Source of the DNA: an uncultured Eubacterium sp. | GTDB lineage: Bacteria > Bacillota > Clostridia > Lachnospirales > Lachnospiraceae | Assembly (NCBI GenBank): GCA_910577225.1 | Contig: CAJTMV010000001.1 | Location: 124,001-188,000, forward strand | Direction of reading: 5' to 3' | DNA length: 64,000 nt | Shown: positions 24,816 to 33,327 of the stretch, in pieces | Layout of the letters: the number at the start of each line of letters is the position of its first letter | Position numbering within the stretch: position 1 is the stretch's first letter | Notes under the pieces: model-generated | Seen by the model: only the letters and a program-made list of their open reading frames with translations | Database searches by the model: none | What the model was told of the DNA's origin: nothing | Program-made: the position numbers and the translations under genes

Positions 24816-26110
24816 AGAGTCCCTCCTTCTCTTTTCCATTTCCTGTAAAACTCCTGCTGCATTCCCGGCGTATAAAAATGGCTGACAAAACGGTTATCAA
24901 AATAATATCTGCGCAGATATTCGTCCGGAAGCCGGATCTGCCGCGTAACGTTGCGGTAAAGATATTTGTAATCTTTGCATTCTGCCTGGTTTGTATTACA
25001 GAGCTGAAAGCTGCCTATTCCAAGAAAATCACCGACCGCATCCCGGTTCTGCTCCAGTTGTTCCAAAGTCAGAACCAAAACCTCGATATTTCCCTCGCGG
25101 ATAATACCCATGCCCCGTTCACGATCAAACGGATAATCCAAAACGTCGATCTGAAATACCTCCTGCATCTCCTGCTCATACCACTGGAAGATATCTCCGC
25201 AAAGTCCTCTGAGCTTATACTGATAATGGATATCCGCCGCGGACATCCGCTCCAGCTGCATCCGGTCTGTAACAACCCGATGCGCCAGCAGATCGCAGAT
25301 ACTGTCTGACAGCCTGTGGTCTACATGTGCGAACATTTGGATAAAAGGTACGTCCCACAGCTCAAACAAATTGGACAGATCCCTGGCAACCGGCTCCCGG
25401 ACCAGATTGATGATTTTTACTTTTTCCCAGCATTTGACTGACCTCTGGAACAGCCTGTACAGGCTTCTCATTTCATCCCCCATAAAAGCCGGCTCATACG
25501 CAAGCGCATGACTTTGCTCTACGGGAATGCCGCACGCTTCGATTCCCCTGTATACGCTTTGCGAACCTGCTTTTCCAAACTGGTACACAAATACCGGATT
25601 CTCTGTAATCATCCGTCTCCAGGACCTGACATAGTTATCCATCGCATGGATCTGCATATACCGCGCCCGTTCCATTACAGACCAGTCCCGATACTTCTGC
25701 CGGAAATGTACCCGGTAATCCAAAGGAAAAGCCGGATGACCGATATTGAGCCAGACAGAAAAAAGCGCCGCCCAGTAAGAATTCATATCCTGCGCGTTTA
25801 CACCCATTTGTCCCAGCTGCTCTGCCAGTTCGTCAAAATGCGATGTTAAAAGAAAACGGATGGAGCCCCGATGGTTATATCTGTCTGCCATTTCTTCAAA
25901 AGAACGGCATAAGAAACCGGTATTTCCTATGTATGTATCCCAAAGCTGTCTGTTGTTATCGCAAAAACCAACGATATGCATGCCGCTCCCGGTTAAGACC
26001 CTGGCTGTATAAATCCCGTTTTTTCCTGCACCGGCAATTACCAGGTCCATGCCCATTAAAATTTCAATATCCTCCACAATACGCAGATCATCGATTTCCA
26101 GTCCGCTCAC
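24812..26110 (-). CDS. Rossmann module fused to a sulfotransferase-fold capsular polysaccharide-type protein
   Basis: 432 residues with a GTG start and AAAGGAGC nine bases upstream. Residues 20-110 are the shared module (DLVIAGAGKNGIYTARVL, GFCDNNRQLW). From about 150 the sequence fits the putative capsular polysaccharide synthesis family with a sulfotransferase-like fold: YQFGKAGSQSVYRGI is the P-loop-like start, IINLVREPVARDLSNLFE is the second substrate block, and the end FVSHFYTPGMQQEFYRKW is typical. Members are predicted to transfer sulfate or a related group to surface glycans. This is the third sulfotransferase-like gene in the operon and unrelated in detail to the tandem pair. Confidence 0.7.
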   Translation of the reverse strand: MSGLEIDDLRIVEDIEILMGMDLVIAGAGKNGIYTARVLTGSGMHIVGFCDNNRQLWDTYIGNTGFLCRSFEEMADRYNHRGSIRFLLTSHFDELAEQLGQMGVNAQDMNSYWAALFSVWLNIGHPAFPLDYRVHFRQKYRDWSVMERARYMQIHAMDNYVRSWRRMITENPVFVYQFGKAGSQSVYRGIEACGIPVEQSHALAYEPAFMGDEMRSLYRLFQRSVKCWEKVKIINLVREPVARDLSNLFELWDVPFIQMFAHVDHRLSDSICDLLAHRVVTDRMQLERMSAADIHYQYKLRGLCGDIFQWYEQEMQEVFQIDVLDYPFDRERGMGIIREGNIEVLVLTLEQLEQNRDAVGDFLGIGSFQLCNTNQAECKDYKYLYRNVTRQIRLPDEYLRRYYFDNRFVSHFYTPGMQQEFYRKWKREGGTL

Positions 26111-27309
26111 GTTCCTGCTCCTTTCCCAAGTTCCCTGTAGATACGTCCTCCAACCGTCGTCTTACCTGCGCGCGCGGCATTTTTACCGTTTGGGGAGCTG
26201 TTTTTCAAAAACAGTTCCAAATCCTGCGGCAGTGCTTCGACGTATACTTCCGTATTTTGGACTTGTGAAAGACGATGCATCATAAGTTCTTTTCCTGCCC
26301 GGCTGTCAAAAAAAGGAACGCGAAAAAGCCTGCCCTGGTCATCCAGCCGATAGATCAGATCGAGAGGGGCATAATAAAAGAAAATCCCGTCCTTTGCCTG
26401 CCAGAACGCATAATACTTACTCTCCATCCGTTCTTCGCAAAACAGATCCGCTTCTTCGGGCGGACAAGCACCGGCGTCTACAGAAACGCTGCATCCCTGT
26501 CCGATGTCATAAATATAAAAAGAATCCGAATAATTTTGAAACAGGTACAGCTTCTGCTTCCGATACAGGCACTTACCAAACAAACCTCCGGTATCCGCTC
26601 CGGCAAATCCATGCAGCAGCCGGTCAAACGTTCCTGTCCTGGCATCATAGCGTACAAGAGCCGCATGGGTATGATCCATCAGATAAAAGACGTTTTGATC
26701 CTGCGCCATGCAGCTAAACGACGCCTGATCGTCCGGGTATTCCAAAATCCGGTATGCATAGCTGTCCGTGTCCAATTCCAGAAGCTGAGACGAGCCATAA
26801 ACCGCCAGATACAATTTTTTGTCCCAGACAACGCCATCTTTGCAAAACGTATGGTGATACGCATGATTGCGAAAGTCCAGTTCCCTGATATAAATCGTCT
26901 CCATCGTTTCCTTGTCCAGATCAAAAACCGTAATATCCGGACTCAGCAAAGAGATCATGTACAGCCGCCTGCCAATCTGCACAGCAGATTCATAATGATA
27001 AAACGGCGCCCCGTTTGTCACACCATAAACATGCAGCTTTGAAACGCCGTAATAGCGGCATGTACGGTCTGCAATCCGATACGCTGCCAGAGCGTCTGCG
27101 TTTGCCGGTACAAAGTACAAAACCCCACGGTCCAAAAAAACACTGCTATGCAGATGCATGGCACTGTGGTATGTCTCAAACTGATCCGCCACGCAAAACT
27201 CCCCTGTCCGCAGATTTTTTTTGCATATAGCATTTTCCCTGGAAGCCGAAAACCAGATCTCTTCTCCGTCTTTGACGCATCCTTCAAAAAAATGGCGCTC
27301 TTTTGTCAA
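26107..27309 (-). CDS. Beta-propeller-like protein of unknown function
   Basis: 400 residues with a TTG start overlapping the upstream TGA (TTGA) and AAAGGAG nearby. The sequence is a series of about six to seven short beta-rich blocks with recurring patterns such as EIWFSASRENAICKKNL, VLYFVPANADALAAYRI, KLYLAVYGSSQLLELD and FYLMDHTHAALVRYD, characteristic of a Kelch/WD-like propeller. It lacks a signal peptide, so it is cytoplasmic. No enzymatic motif seen. It overlaps genes on both sides, indicating coupled expression with the glycosyltransferase upstream and the sulfotransferase-like gene downstream. It may be a ligand-binding or scaffold protein, or a propeller-type lyase/glutaminyl-cyclase relative; neither is demonstrated. 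Confidence 0.65.
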   Translation of the reverse strand: MTKERHFFEGCVKDGEEIWFSASRENAICKKNLRTGEFCVADQFETYHSAMHLHSSVFLDRGVLYFVPANADALAAYRIADRTCRYYGVSKLHVYGVTNGAPFYHYESAVQIGRRLYMISLLSPDITVFDLDKETMETIYIRELDFRNHAYHHTFCKDGVVWDKKLYLAVYGSSQLLELDTDSYAYRILEYPDDQASFSCMAQDQNVFYLMDHTHAALVRYDARTGTFDRLLHGFAGADTGGLFGKCLYRKQKLYLFQNYSDSFYIYDIGQGCSVSVDAGACPPEEADLFCEERMESKYYAFWQAKDGIFFYYAPLDLIYRLDDQGRLFRVPFFDSRAGKELMMHRLSQVQNTEVYVEALPQDLELFLKNSSPNGKNAARAGKTTVGGRIYRELGKGAGT

Positions 27310-28532
27310 AAACCCATCTCCTTTACCCCGTAATTATATTTGTAACGATACGAATCCACAGCTATAATCTTTTCTCCCGCAACCTGATATTCCCCAGCCA
27401 GCCTGCCTGTGATTTCTTTTAAGTATTGTGGACTGCTCACAGCTACCACCACATAATCAAACACCGCCTGATGCAGCACATCCGGATGTCGTACCTCTGC
27501 CATGCCGGGCCCCCGGCAGTTTTGATCCACCCATACGGCTACCGTTGCATACTGTCCATGTACGAGCTGCCGGTAAAACTCCTGCCCCACGTTCCCCGCT
27601 CCATACAGCGCAATCCTGCTCCCACGGGGGATTTTTTCAAATGGAAACAAAAACGCAGGAGACGAAAACTGGATAGGAAGACCATAGAACATCTCCGTAT
27701 TTTTCAGCGCCATCTCAAAGACATAGCGGTTGACCTGCGGGACTGTCACAGCTTCATAGGGGCCTTCCCTGATCCGCCCGGACAAATATTCCTGCAAATA
27801 TTTTAACCGCACAAAATAACCGGCGTCATGGACATGACATAAGGAGTCCTGCCTCATGACATGATGGTAGCCGCAAATATCCGTAAGATACAACGTGGGG
27901 GTATGCAGCAGCATGGGATAAATGCAGCATGCATCCTCCCCGTCACAGATCCGCTCATCCACGCTCGTTAAAAACGGAGCAATGACAGACTTTCGAAACA
28001 GCTTGTCGCACAGGGACGGAGAAATGCCCCATTCAAAATACCCGTCGCCCGCATATATAAAACGGGAAAAGAACGTATCGGACAGATCCTGCTTTCCATA
28101 ATAGCCTCTGCGGAAACAAGGCGCGCTTACAATCTTCCAGACATCCGGCCCCCAGCCATCGTTGATATGGCCGCCGGCTACGATGTCTGCGCCGGATGTC
28201 CGGGCTGCTTTTACAAGCCTGCCATAAAAATCCGGCTCGATCCAATCGTCGCTATCCGCAAATATGACGTATTCCTTGTTTGCCGCAGCAAGTCCTGCTT
28301 TCCTTGCGCTTGTAGAACCGCCGTTTTCTTTTTGTATAAACCTGATTCTGCCGTCGCTTTTTGCAAAGCGCCTGCACAGGCCCGGACTTTCGTCCGTCGA
28401 ACCGTCGTCTACAAGTATGATCTCCAGATCTTTATAATCCTGTGCCATAAGGCTTCGGATGCAACGCTCCAGATACTTCGCTGTATTATATACCGGAACA
28501 ATCACGCTGATCCCTTTTCGATCGCCAGTCAT
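27306..28532 (-). CDS. Glycosyltransferase family 2 with C-terminal Rossmann module
   Basis: 408 residues. The N-terminal GT-A domain is clear: ISVIVPVYNTAKYLERCI, ILVDDGSTDESPGLC, KENGGSTSARKAGL and IFADSDDWIEPDF, the last giving the metal-binding DxD. From about residue 300 the shared module appears (RIALYGAGNVGQEFYRQL, VWVDQNC, YVVVAVSSPQYL). ATG at 28532 chosen: AGGAGG sits seven bases upstream, while the longer frame begins at an unsupported TTG. Inverting transfer of a sugar from a nucleotide donor in the cytoplasm is expected. No membrane helices are present. Confidence 0.88.
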   Translation of the reverse strand: MTGDRKGISVIVPVYNTAKYLERCIRSLMAQDYKDLEIILVDDGSTDESPGLCRRFAKSDGRIRFIQKENGGSTSARKAGLAAANKEYVIFADSDDWIEPDFYGRLVKAARTSGADIVAGGHINDGWGPDVWKIVSAPCFRRGYYGKQDLSDTFFSRFIYAGDGYFEWGISPSLCDKLFRKSVIAPFLTSVDERICDGEDACCIYPMLLHTPTLYLTDICGYHHVMRQDSLCHVHDAGYFVRLKYLQEYLSGRIREGPYEAVTVPQVNRYVFEMALKNTEMFYGLPIQFSSPAFLFPFEKIPRGSRIALYGAGNVGQEFYRQLVHGQYATVAVWVDQNCRGPGMAEVRHPDVLHQAVFDYVVVAVSSPQYLKEITGRLAGEYQVAGEKIIAVDSYRYKYNYGVKEMGF

Positions 28533-28577
28533 GCCGCGCCTCCTCTCCAAAGCTGCCGGTTGTCCTTTCCATCCGCT

Positions 28578-30071
28578 CTACAGCAGCCGGTTTCCGTTTA
28601 GAATATTTTCCTCTGCAAGTTCCATCTTTTTCAGCTGCGTATGGATTGCCGCATAATCGTTCGCGGCAACCAGAACCAGATATCCTTTTTCTTTTGCAGT
28701 CCGCACCGGCCGGATCTCTTTTCCCAGGTACAACGTACCGATACGTTCCTCGTTGTTGTCCAGATAACATGCAGCGTCAAAGCGATATGCTTCCATAAGG
28801 CGCGCCGCGTTCCTTCCCGCGCCAAAGATCGCGAGTCTGCCTTCGGATTCCGCCCGCCGGATTGCCCCAAACAGTTCCTTGTCCGATCTGCCGGATACCG
28901 GTTCCTTTTGCAGCAGGAAAGCCGCCGGATGCTCATACACCACGATATGCGTCCCGATTTCATCCAGTGCAAACTGCTGCAGCACTTCCCAGCGATACTC
29001 CGTCAAAATATAAAATTCATCTGCTTTCTTTTCAAATCCATCTTCCGGCAGGACGACGGGATACAGGCCATGATAGCTTAAAAATTCGCAGATATCCGAC
29101 GCCGTATCATACGAAGCAATCAGAACCGGTTTTTTCCCTTTTTTCTTTCGCTCCCATAACAGGCTGACAAACGTCTGCGTATAGCCGTCCATCCAATGCA
29201 GCGGAAAATAATTTCCCAGTCCAAACACATCGCAGCGCCCGCACCCTTTGACCGTACCGCGTCCGCCGTCAAGCATCGACTGCCTCGCCTGACGGTAAGC
29301 CCTGCTCTCCCAGGCTCCCCGAATCCCCTCGCTGGCCACATCGGCTACCGTCACGCTGCCGTACGCATCCTGACAGCAGCGGCTGACCTTTCCGTCCGGA
29401 CGGATGACCATCTGCATAAACGGCAGAATGCAGGCAGAAACATATCCGGTTTCCCCCGGTTTGTTCGGCGCTCTGCCTCCCCGGTTGGAAAGCACCTGAT
29501 TTTTTTTGCGCACTTCAACCCGCACAGACGCCCTGGATTTACGGGGATTTTCCTGTTCCATCTCTACGATCTGTCTGACCGGTCCGTTCAGTTCAAATGC
29601 ATCGTTATAATTATCTATGACCAGATAATCGAGCAAATCTGTCAGCGTTCGATAATTCTCTTTGGTTAAAAGCAGGCCGTTTGTATACATCGCATGCACC
29701 GCGTTTGGCAGTTTTTCTACAGCATATGCCAGAAAATCCAGAATCCTCGTATCCAAAAGCGGCTCATTGTTTGAAAACAGACTGAGATATCCCTGATACC
29801 CCATCTGCGCCAGCTCGTCGATAATCTGATAAAACAGCTCCTCCTTCATCCGCATCGGTTCCCGGATATCATTTACCTTTGAAACCGGACAAAAGGAACA
29901 GTCGTTATTGCACCGGCTGACCGTTTCGATTTCGACGCTTTGTATCTGCGGTACCGTGTTTTGATACTGCATCAGCATCCCTTTTATAAAAATACCGCTG
30001 TTTTTATCCTGACAGCGCAGTTTTTGTTCTTCCGTAATCCAATCGCTGTTATTCCAGTAAACAATCTCCAT
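28578..30071 (-). CDS. Radical SAM/SPASM enzyme with C-terminal Rossmann module
   Basis: 497 residues. The radical SAM motif is CNNDCSFC (CxxxCxxC) near residue 54, followed by FSNNEP (GGEP equivalent) and MYTNGLLLT. A SPASM-type cysteine set follows: ILPFMQMVIRPDGKVSRCC, then CGRCDVFG. The C-terminal 170 residues carry the shared module (RLAIFGAGRNAARLM, YLDNNEERIGTLY, VLVAANDYAAI). A fusion of a radical SAM enzyme with this sugar-nucleotide-type module is uncommon. Family knowledge: SPASM enzymes modify peptides or perform dehydrogenation or epimerisation, including on sugars. It overlaps the GT4 gene upstream by 23 bases. Confidence 0.85.
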   Translation of the reverse strand: MEIVYWNNSDWITEEQKLRCQDKNSGIFIKGMLMQYQNTVPQIQSVEIETVSRCNNDCSFCPVSKVNDIREPMRMKEELFYQIIDELAQMGYQGYLSLFSNNEPLLDTRILDFLAYAVEKLPNAVHAMYTNGLLLTKENYRTLTDLLDYLVIDNYNDAFELNGPVRQIVEMEQENPRKSRASVRVEVRKKNQVLSNRGGRAPNKPGETGYVSACILPFMQMVIRPDGKVSRCCQDAYGSVTVADVASEGIRGAWESRAYRQARQSMLDGGRGTVKGCGRCDVFGLGNYFPLHWMDGYTQTFVSLLWERKKKGKKPVLIASYDTASDICEFLSYHGLYPVVLPEDGFEKKADEFYILTEYRWEVLQQFALDEIGTHIVVYEHPAAFLLQKEPVSGRSDKELFGAIRRAESEGRLAIFGAGRNAARLMEAYRFDAACYLDNNEERIGTLYLGKEIRPVRTAKEKGYLVLVAANDYAAIHTQLKKMELAEENILNGNRLL

Positions 30072-31488
30072 CTAAACGCCCTCTCTGCCATTTGGCAAAC
30101 TGTTCGATGTATGATACATAATCCTCAAACCGGCATTTTTCCCGCACGGTTTTCTGTCCGTTTTCCGCCATCCTCATACGTAATTGCTCGTCGTCGTACA
30201 ACATACGTATGTGTGCCGCAGCCGCCGGATAATCCCCGACTGCAAACCGAAAGCCGGTTTCGGACGGCTGTACAAATTCATCCGTCCCGCTTACATCCGT
30301 TACTACCGGAACAGCCCCGCAGGACATTGCTTCGAGCATGGCAAGGCTGCTTCCCTCATATTCCGAAATGTTCATATAAATATGCTGCCTGTTCCAAAAC
30401 TCCTGCATTTCTTCCGGCTTCAAACACCCGCGTAAAAAGACCCGATCCTGTCTGCCGCAGGTATTGACCGCATCCCGCAGCATTTCAAAACATGGCCCGT
30501 CCCCGGCGACTTCCATCTGATAGTCGATTCCCGCCTCTTCCAGCGCCGTCAGAAACTCTGGCAGCCTGTCCGCCCGCTTCTGCAGGACTTCAAGCCTTGC
30601 GCCCCAGCCGATGCGCAGCGGATCTCCCGGCTTTCTTCCTGCCGGCCTCTTTTCGCAAAACTGCCGGACAAAATTTTCTTTATAGCAGAGCTTATGTTCC
30701 GGAATGTTGCAGACTGTATGCAGTTTCTTTGTAATTCTCCGGCTGACTCCCGCAATCCAATCCGATGCATCCTGCCATACGCTCTGTTTTTCGTACAGGG
30801 CTGCACAGTCGTTATGGACAAAGCTGACGATTTTCACTGCTTCCGGATATTTTTGCTTTAGGATATATGCCGCCGCAAATACATGCACCGTCCAATTGTT
30901 CAAAAGGGTAAACGGCAGACGCCGTTCCATATCTTTTAAAATCCGCTCTGTCGTCCGCCAGAAATCACCGCGTTCCAGCGGAAAGCGCAAAATATGCGTC
31001 TCTGTCGCAGCATCTCGGCGCTCCTGCCAGTCGGATCCGTAAATAAATACCGGGTATCCTCTTTTTGACAGCTCCATGCCCGTATGGTACGACCACATCT
31101 CCATGCCGCCCCAGCCAATACCGTCAAACGCATCTATCAAAATACAGGGCGTATGGCCCGGGACAACAGGTGAAGACGCGGCATATCCATTCCGGATCGA
31201 TTGCTCGATGGTCTGGCGAAACAGCGGTTCGAAGGAAATCAGTCGGGACAAAAGCCCCATTTTTTCCAGCTGCGCCGACAATTCCTGTTTATAATTGCAG
31301 GAAATCATCACTTTACAATCCCTGTCTTTTATCGTATCCGGCGAAACTACCGGATATCCGCACAGGGAGGAACCCCATTTTGCCGGATCGTTATCCGCGA
31401 TGCCAACCGGTTCCACGCCGATCGTGCGCAAATATCCGATATATTTTTCCGCTTCCCGCCCTGCGCCAAACAACATCAGTTTTTCCAT
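30049..31488 (-). CDS. Glycosyltransferase family 4 with N-terminal Rossmann module
   Basis: 479 residues. The shared module opens the protein (MLFGAGREAEKYIGYL, GIADNDPAKWGSSLCG, MISCNYKQELSAQL). From about 115 a GT-B glycosyltransferase follows: DGIGWGGMEMW is the N-lobe glycine block, RIGWGARLEVLQKRADRL the donor lobe, and YMNISEYEGSSLAMLEAMSCGAVPVV a GT4 E(x7)E block in modified form. Ends FAKWQRG. No membrane segments. Its ribosome binding site is weaker (AGGTAG) than others in the operon. Likely cytoplasmic retaining sugar transfer. Confidence 0.85.
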   Translation of the reverse strand: MEKLMLFGAGREAEKYIGYLRTIGVEPVGIADNDPAKWGSSLCGYPVVSPDTIKDRDCKVMISCNYKQELSAQLEKMGLLSRLISFEPLFRQTIEQSIRNGYAASSPVVPGHTPCILIDAFDGIGWGGMEMWSYHTGMELSKRGYPVFIYGSDWQERRDAATETHILRFPLERGDFWRTTERILKDMERRLPFTLLNNWTVHVFAAAYILKQKYPEAVKIVSFVHNDCAALYEKQSVWQDASDWIAGVSRRITKKLHTVCNIPEHKLCYKENFVRQFCEKRPAGRKPGDPLRIGWGARLEVLQKRADRLPEFLTALEEAGIDYQMEVAGDGPCFEMLRDAVNTCGRQDRVFLRGCLKPEEMQEFWNRQHIYMNISEYEGSSLAMLEAMSCGAVPVVTDVSGTDEFVQPSETGFRFAVGDYPAAAAHIRMLYDDEQLRMRMAENGQKTVREKCRFEDYVSYIEQFAKWQRGRLDGDCLLE

Positions 31489-31526
31489 CTTCTGCTACCT
31501 GCTTTCCTGATCACTCTCTTCCTGTC

Positions 31527-32873
31527 TTACTGCTGCACGTTCGGATTCCCGTCATCCGGATTCTGGTCAAACTCACGCGCCACCTGACCGGCCAGGCCGT
31601 CCGGATCGTCTCCACTGTAGACAAATTCCTTTGCATCTTTATTCAGACCCATCCGTACAAAACTGAAATACTCATATTTGACAGCATTTAGCGCCCGCTC
31701 GTATAAGACGATAAACATGGCCGATGTCGCGCTTAAAATATCGCAAAACCCGCTGCGTACACCGATAAATGCCCCAGCATAATCCACAACGTCTACCGCG
31801 TATTGTAATGGGAAAAAAATCTGCTGCGTCCCGGCTATCACTGGCTCGCTGTCTCCGGCGCTGTTTGTGCATACGCAGTAGCCCCTGTCTGTCAGCCGTT
31901 TTGCAATGTCTTCCCACACCTTCCCGGAAATGCCCGAACGGTACGAACCGGCATAAGGCGCCAAAATTACCGTCCTGCCTTTTATCAAACGCTGTTTTTC
32001 AAATAAATCCCGCGCCAGAGCATAGCCGCCTGCCGGCCGGTCCGGCAGCTGCCAGACGTCCTGCCGGCCATACCCGAAGACATCATATTTCATGACGTCT
32101 AAAAATGTGATGTCCATATAAGAATCGGGATTTGGGTATCTTTTCGTACGCCATCCCCAATACAAAAGCGGCTTTACGTGCATGATGCCGCTGCCGCAGA
32201 ACGCCCATGCGTCCAGAAGCTGCCGTTTTGCTTCCTGTGTAATCTGCCGGCCCTTATGCGGAAAAAAGAGCCGCAATGTCTTTATCGCCAGCGGTTCGTC
32301 TGCCAAAAGCAGGTAACTATCGATTGCTTCCTGTACCAGAAACTGCTTTAAAAAAATACAAGCCATATAAATATCGCCGCTGCCCCCATATGGAAATACG
32401 AACAGCCATTTTCTCTCACCCTGCAGTCCCATCATCAGCCGCTCGTAAATCCAGTATCCGCGTGCAATATCCCACATGCTTTTTACAGGGGCATCCGGTT
32501 TGTCATAAAAATGAATGATATAAAAATCCGTATTTTGTACCAATCCCATATCCGCCAGCTGTCCGGCCATTTCCTGCCAGTATCCGGAACAGATTAAAAT
32601 GAGGAACGTACCTTTTTGCTTCCCCTTCAGATAAGCCTCCGGCAGATATACAGGTATCCCCTGACATTTACCGTCTGCCTTCCCGGGATTGTTGTCGATC
32701 ATCGCGCCCGCTTTCAGGTGACAGCTTTCCAGACATTCCATCAGGACGCCTGTCCACATCGTACAACCAAACAAAATTACTTCTTTTTGCGAAAGCGCCC
32801 CCGACCGGAACAGACGGCGCATCTGTGCCCGGATTCTCCTCAGGGCATGTTTCGTACTTTTTTCTTTTCTCAA
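31527..32873 (-). CDS. Rossmann module fused to a GT9-like glycosyltransferase domain (paralogue)
   Basis: 448 residues from a TTG start with GGAGGG six bases upstream. Residues 35-130 are the module (EVILFGCTMWTGVLMECL, MIDNNPGKADGKCQG, LICSGYWQEMAGQL). The second part parallels the protein at 9302-10534: WLFVFPYGGSGDIYMACIFL, ILAPYAGSYRSGISGKVW, and FIGVRSGFCDILSA match LLILCPFLALGDIYLM, LSPYAKSVTALPDAVW and FIGIRNGLCDVLEL. So the operon carries two divergent copies of this fusion. GT9 enzymes transfer heptose or hexose from nucleotide donors; the assignment is moderate. Confidence 0.65.
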   Translation of the reverse strand: MRKEKSTKHALRRIRAQMRRLFRSGALSQKEVILFGCTMWTGVLMECLESCHLKAGAMIDNNPGKADGKCQGIPVYLPEAYLKGKQKGTFLILICSGYWQEMAGQLADMGLVQNTDFYIIHFYDKPDAPVKSMWDIARGYWIYERLMMGLQGERKWLFVFPYGGSGDIYMACIFLKQFLVQEAIDSYLLLADEPLAIKTLRLFFPHKGRQITQEAKRQLLDAWAFCGSGIMHVKPLLYWGWRTKRYPNPDSYMDITFLDVMKYDVFGYGRQDVWQLPDRPAGGYALARDLFEKQRLIKGRTVILAPYAGSYRSGISGKVWEDIAKRLTDRGYCVCTNSAGDSEPVIAGTQQIFFPLQYAVDVVDYAGAFIGVRSGFCDILSATSAMFIVLYERALNAVKYEYFSFVRMGLNKDAKEFVYSGDDPDGLAGQVAREFDQNPDDGNPNVQQ

Positions 32874-32895
32874 TGTCGGCCCTCCCGCAGCACTG

Positions 32896-33327
32896 CTACA
32901 CCATCAAATAATCACGCGTCAAATCTTCCAGCCGGATGCCGTCTTTACGCAAAAGTCCATAGCTGCCGTAAGGTTCGCCCAGCGAGAGCGGGATCACATG
33001 GCAAAAAAAGCTGTTCAGCCGGTAATAACGCAGCAGGGCATCCAGTTCCCGTTTATTCATCTTTGCCAGCCGGATGCGCCGGTCCGACTTTGGCGTCTGT
33101 ATCTGCGTATCCTTCCATACGACGACGACTGCAAGGGACGCATATTTTTTCTCCAAAAATTCCGGCAGATATTCCATTGCCTGCTCCAGCAACGCATCCT
33201 CCCCCGTATAAAGAAACAGATAACTATCTTCCTTTATATGGTATTTTCTTCTGATTGTTTTCCATATGCGCTTTCCGGCCAGCGCCTGTGCCAAAAGCCT
33301 TACGAATGTCAATAACCTCACGTCCAT
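32896..33327 (-). CDS. Hypothetical protein, 143 residues
   Basis: Not recognised. It has a basic, hydrophobic N-terminal helix (VRLLTFVRLLAQALA), a strand-rich centre (SYLFLYTGEDALLEQAM, LAVVVVWKD) and a final amphipathic part; no clear membrane segment or catalytic motif. It overlaps the upstream radical SAM gene by 10 bases and is 22 bases from the next gene, so it is embedded in the operon. It may be a small accessory subunit of a neighbouring enzyme. Confidence 0.65.
   Translation of the reverse strand: MDVRLLTFVRLLAQALAGKRIWKTIRRKYHIKEDSYLFLYTGEDALLEQAMEYLPEFLEKKYASLAVVVVWKDTQIQTPKSDRRIRLAKMNKRELDALLRYYRLNSFFCHVIPLSLGEPYGSYGLLRKDGIRLEDLTRDYLMV

Noticed and set aside
26275..27042. Plus-strand frame of 255 codons opposite the propeller-like gene
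   Set aside because: Antisense shadow; no start signal and no recognisable domain, while the minus-strand frame is coupled to both neighbours.
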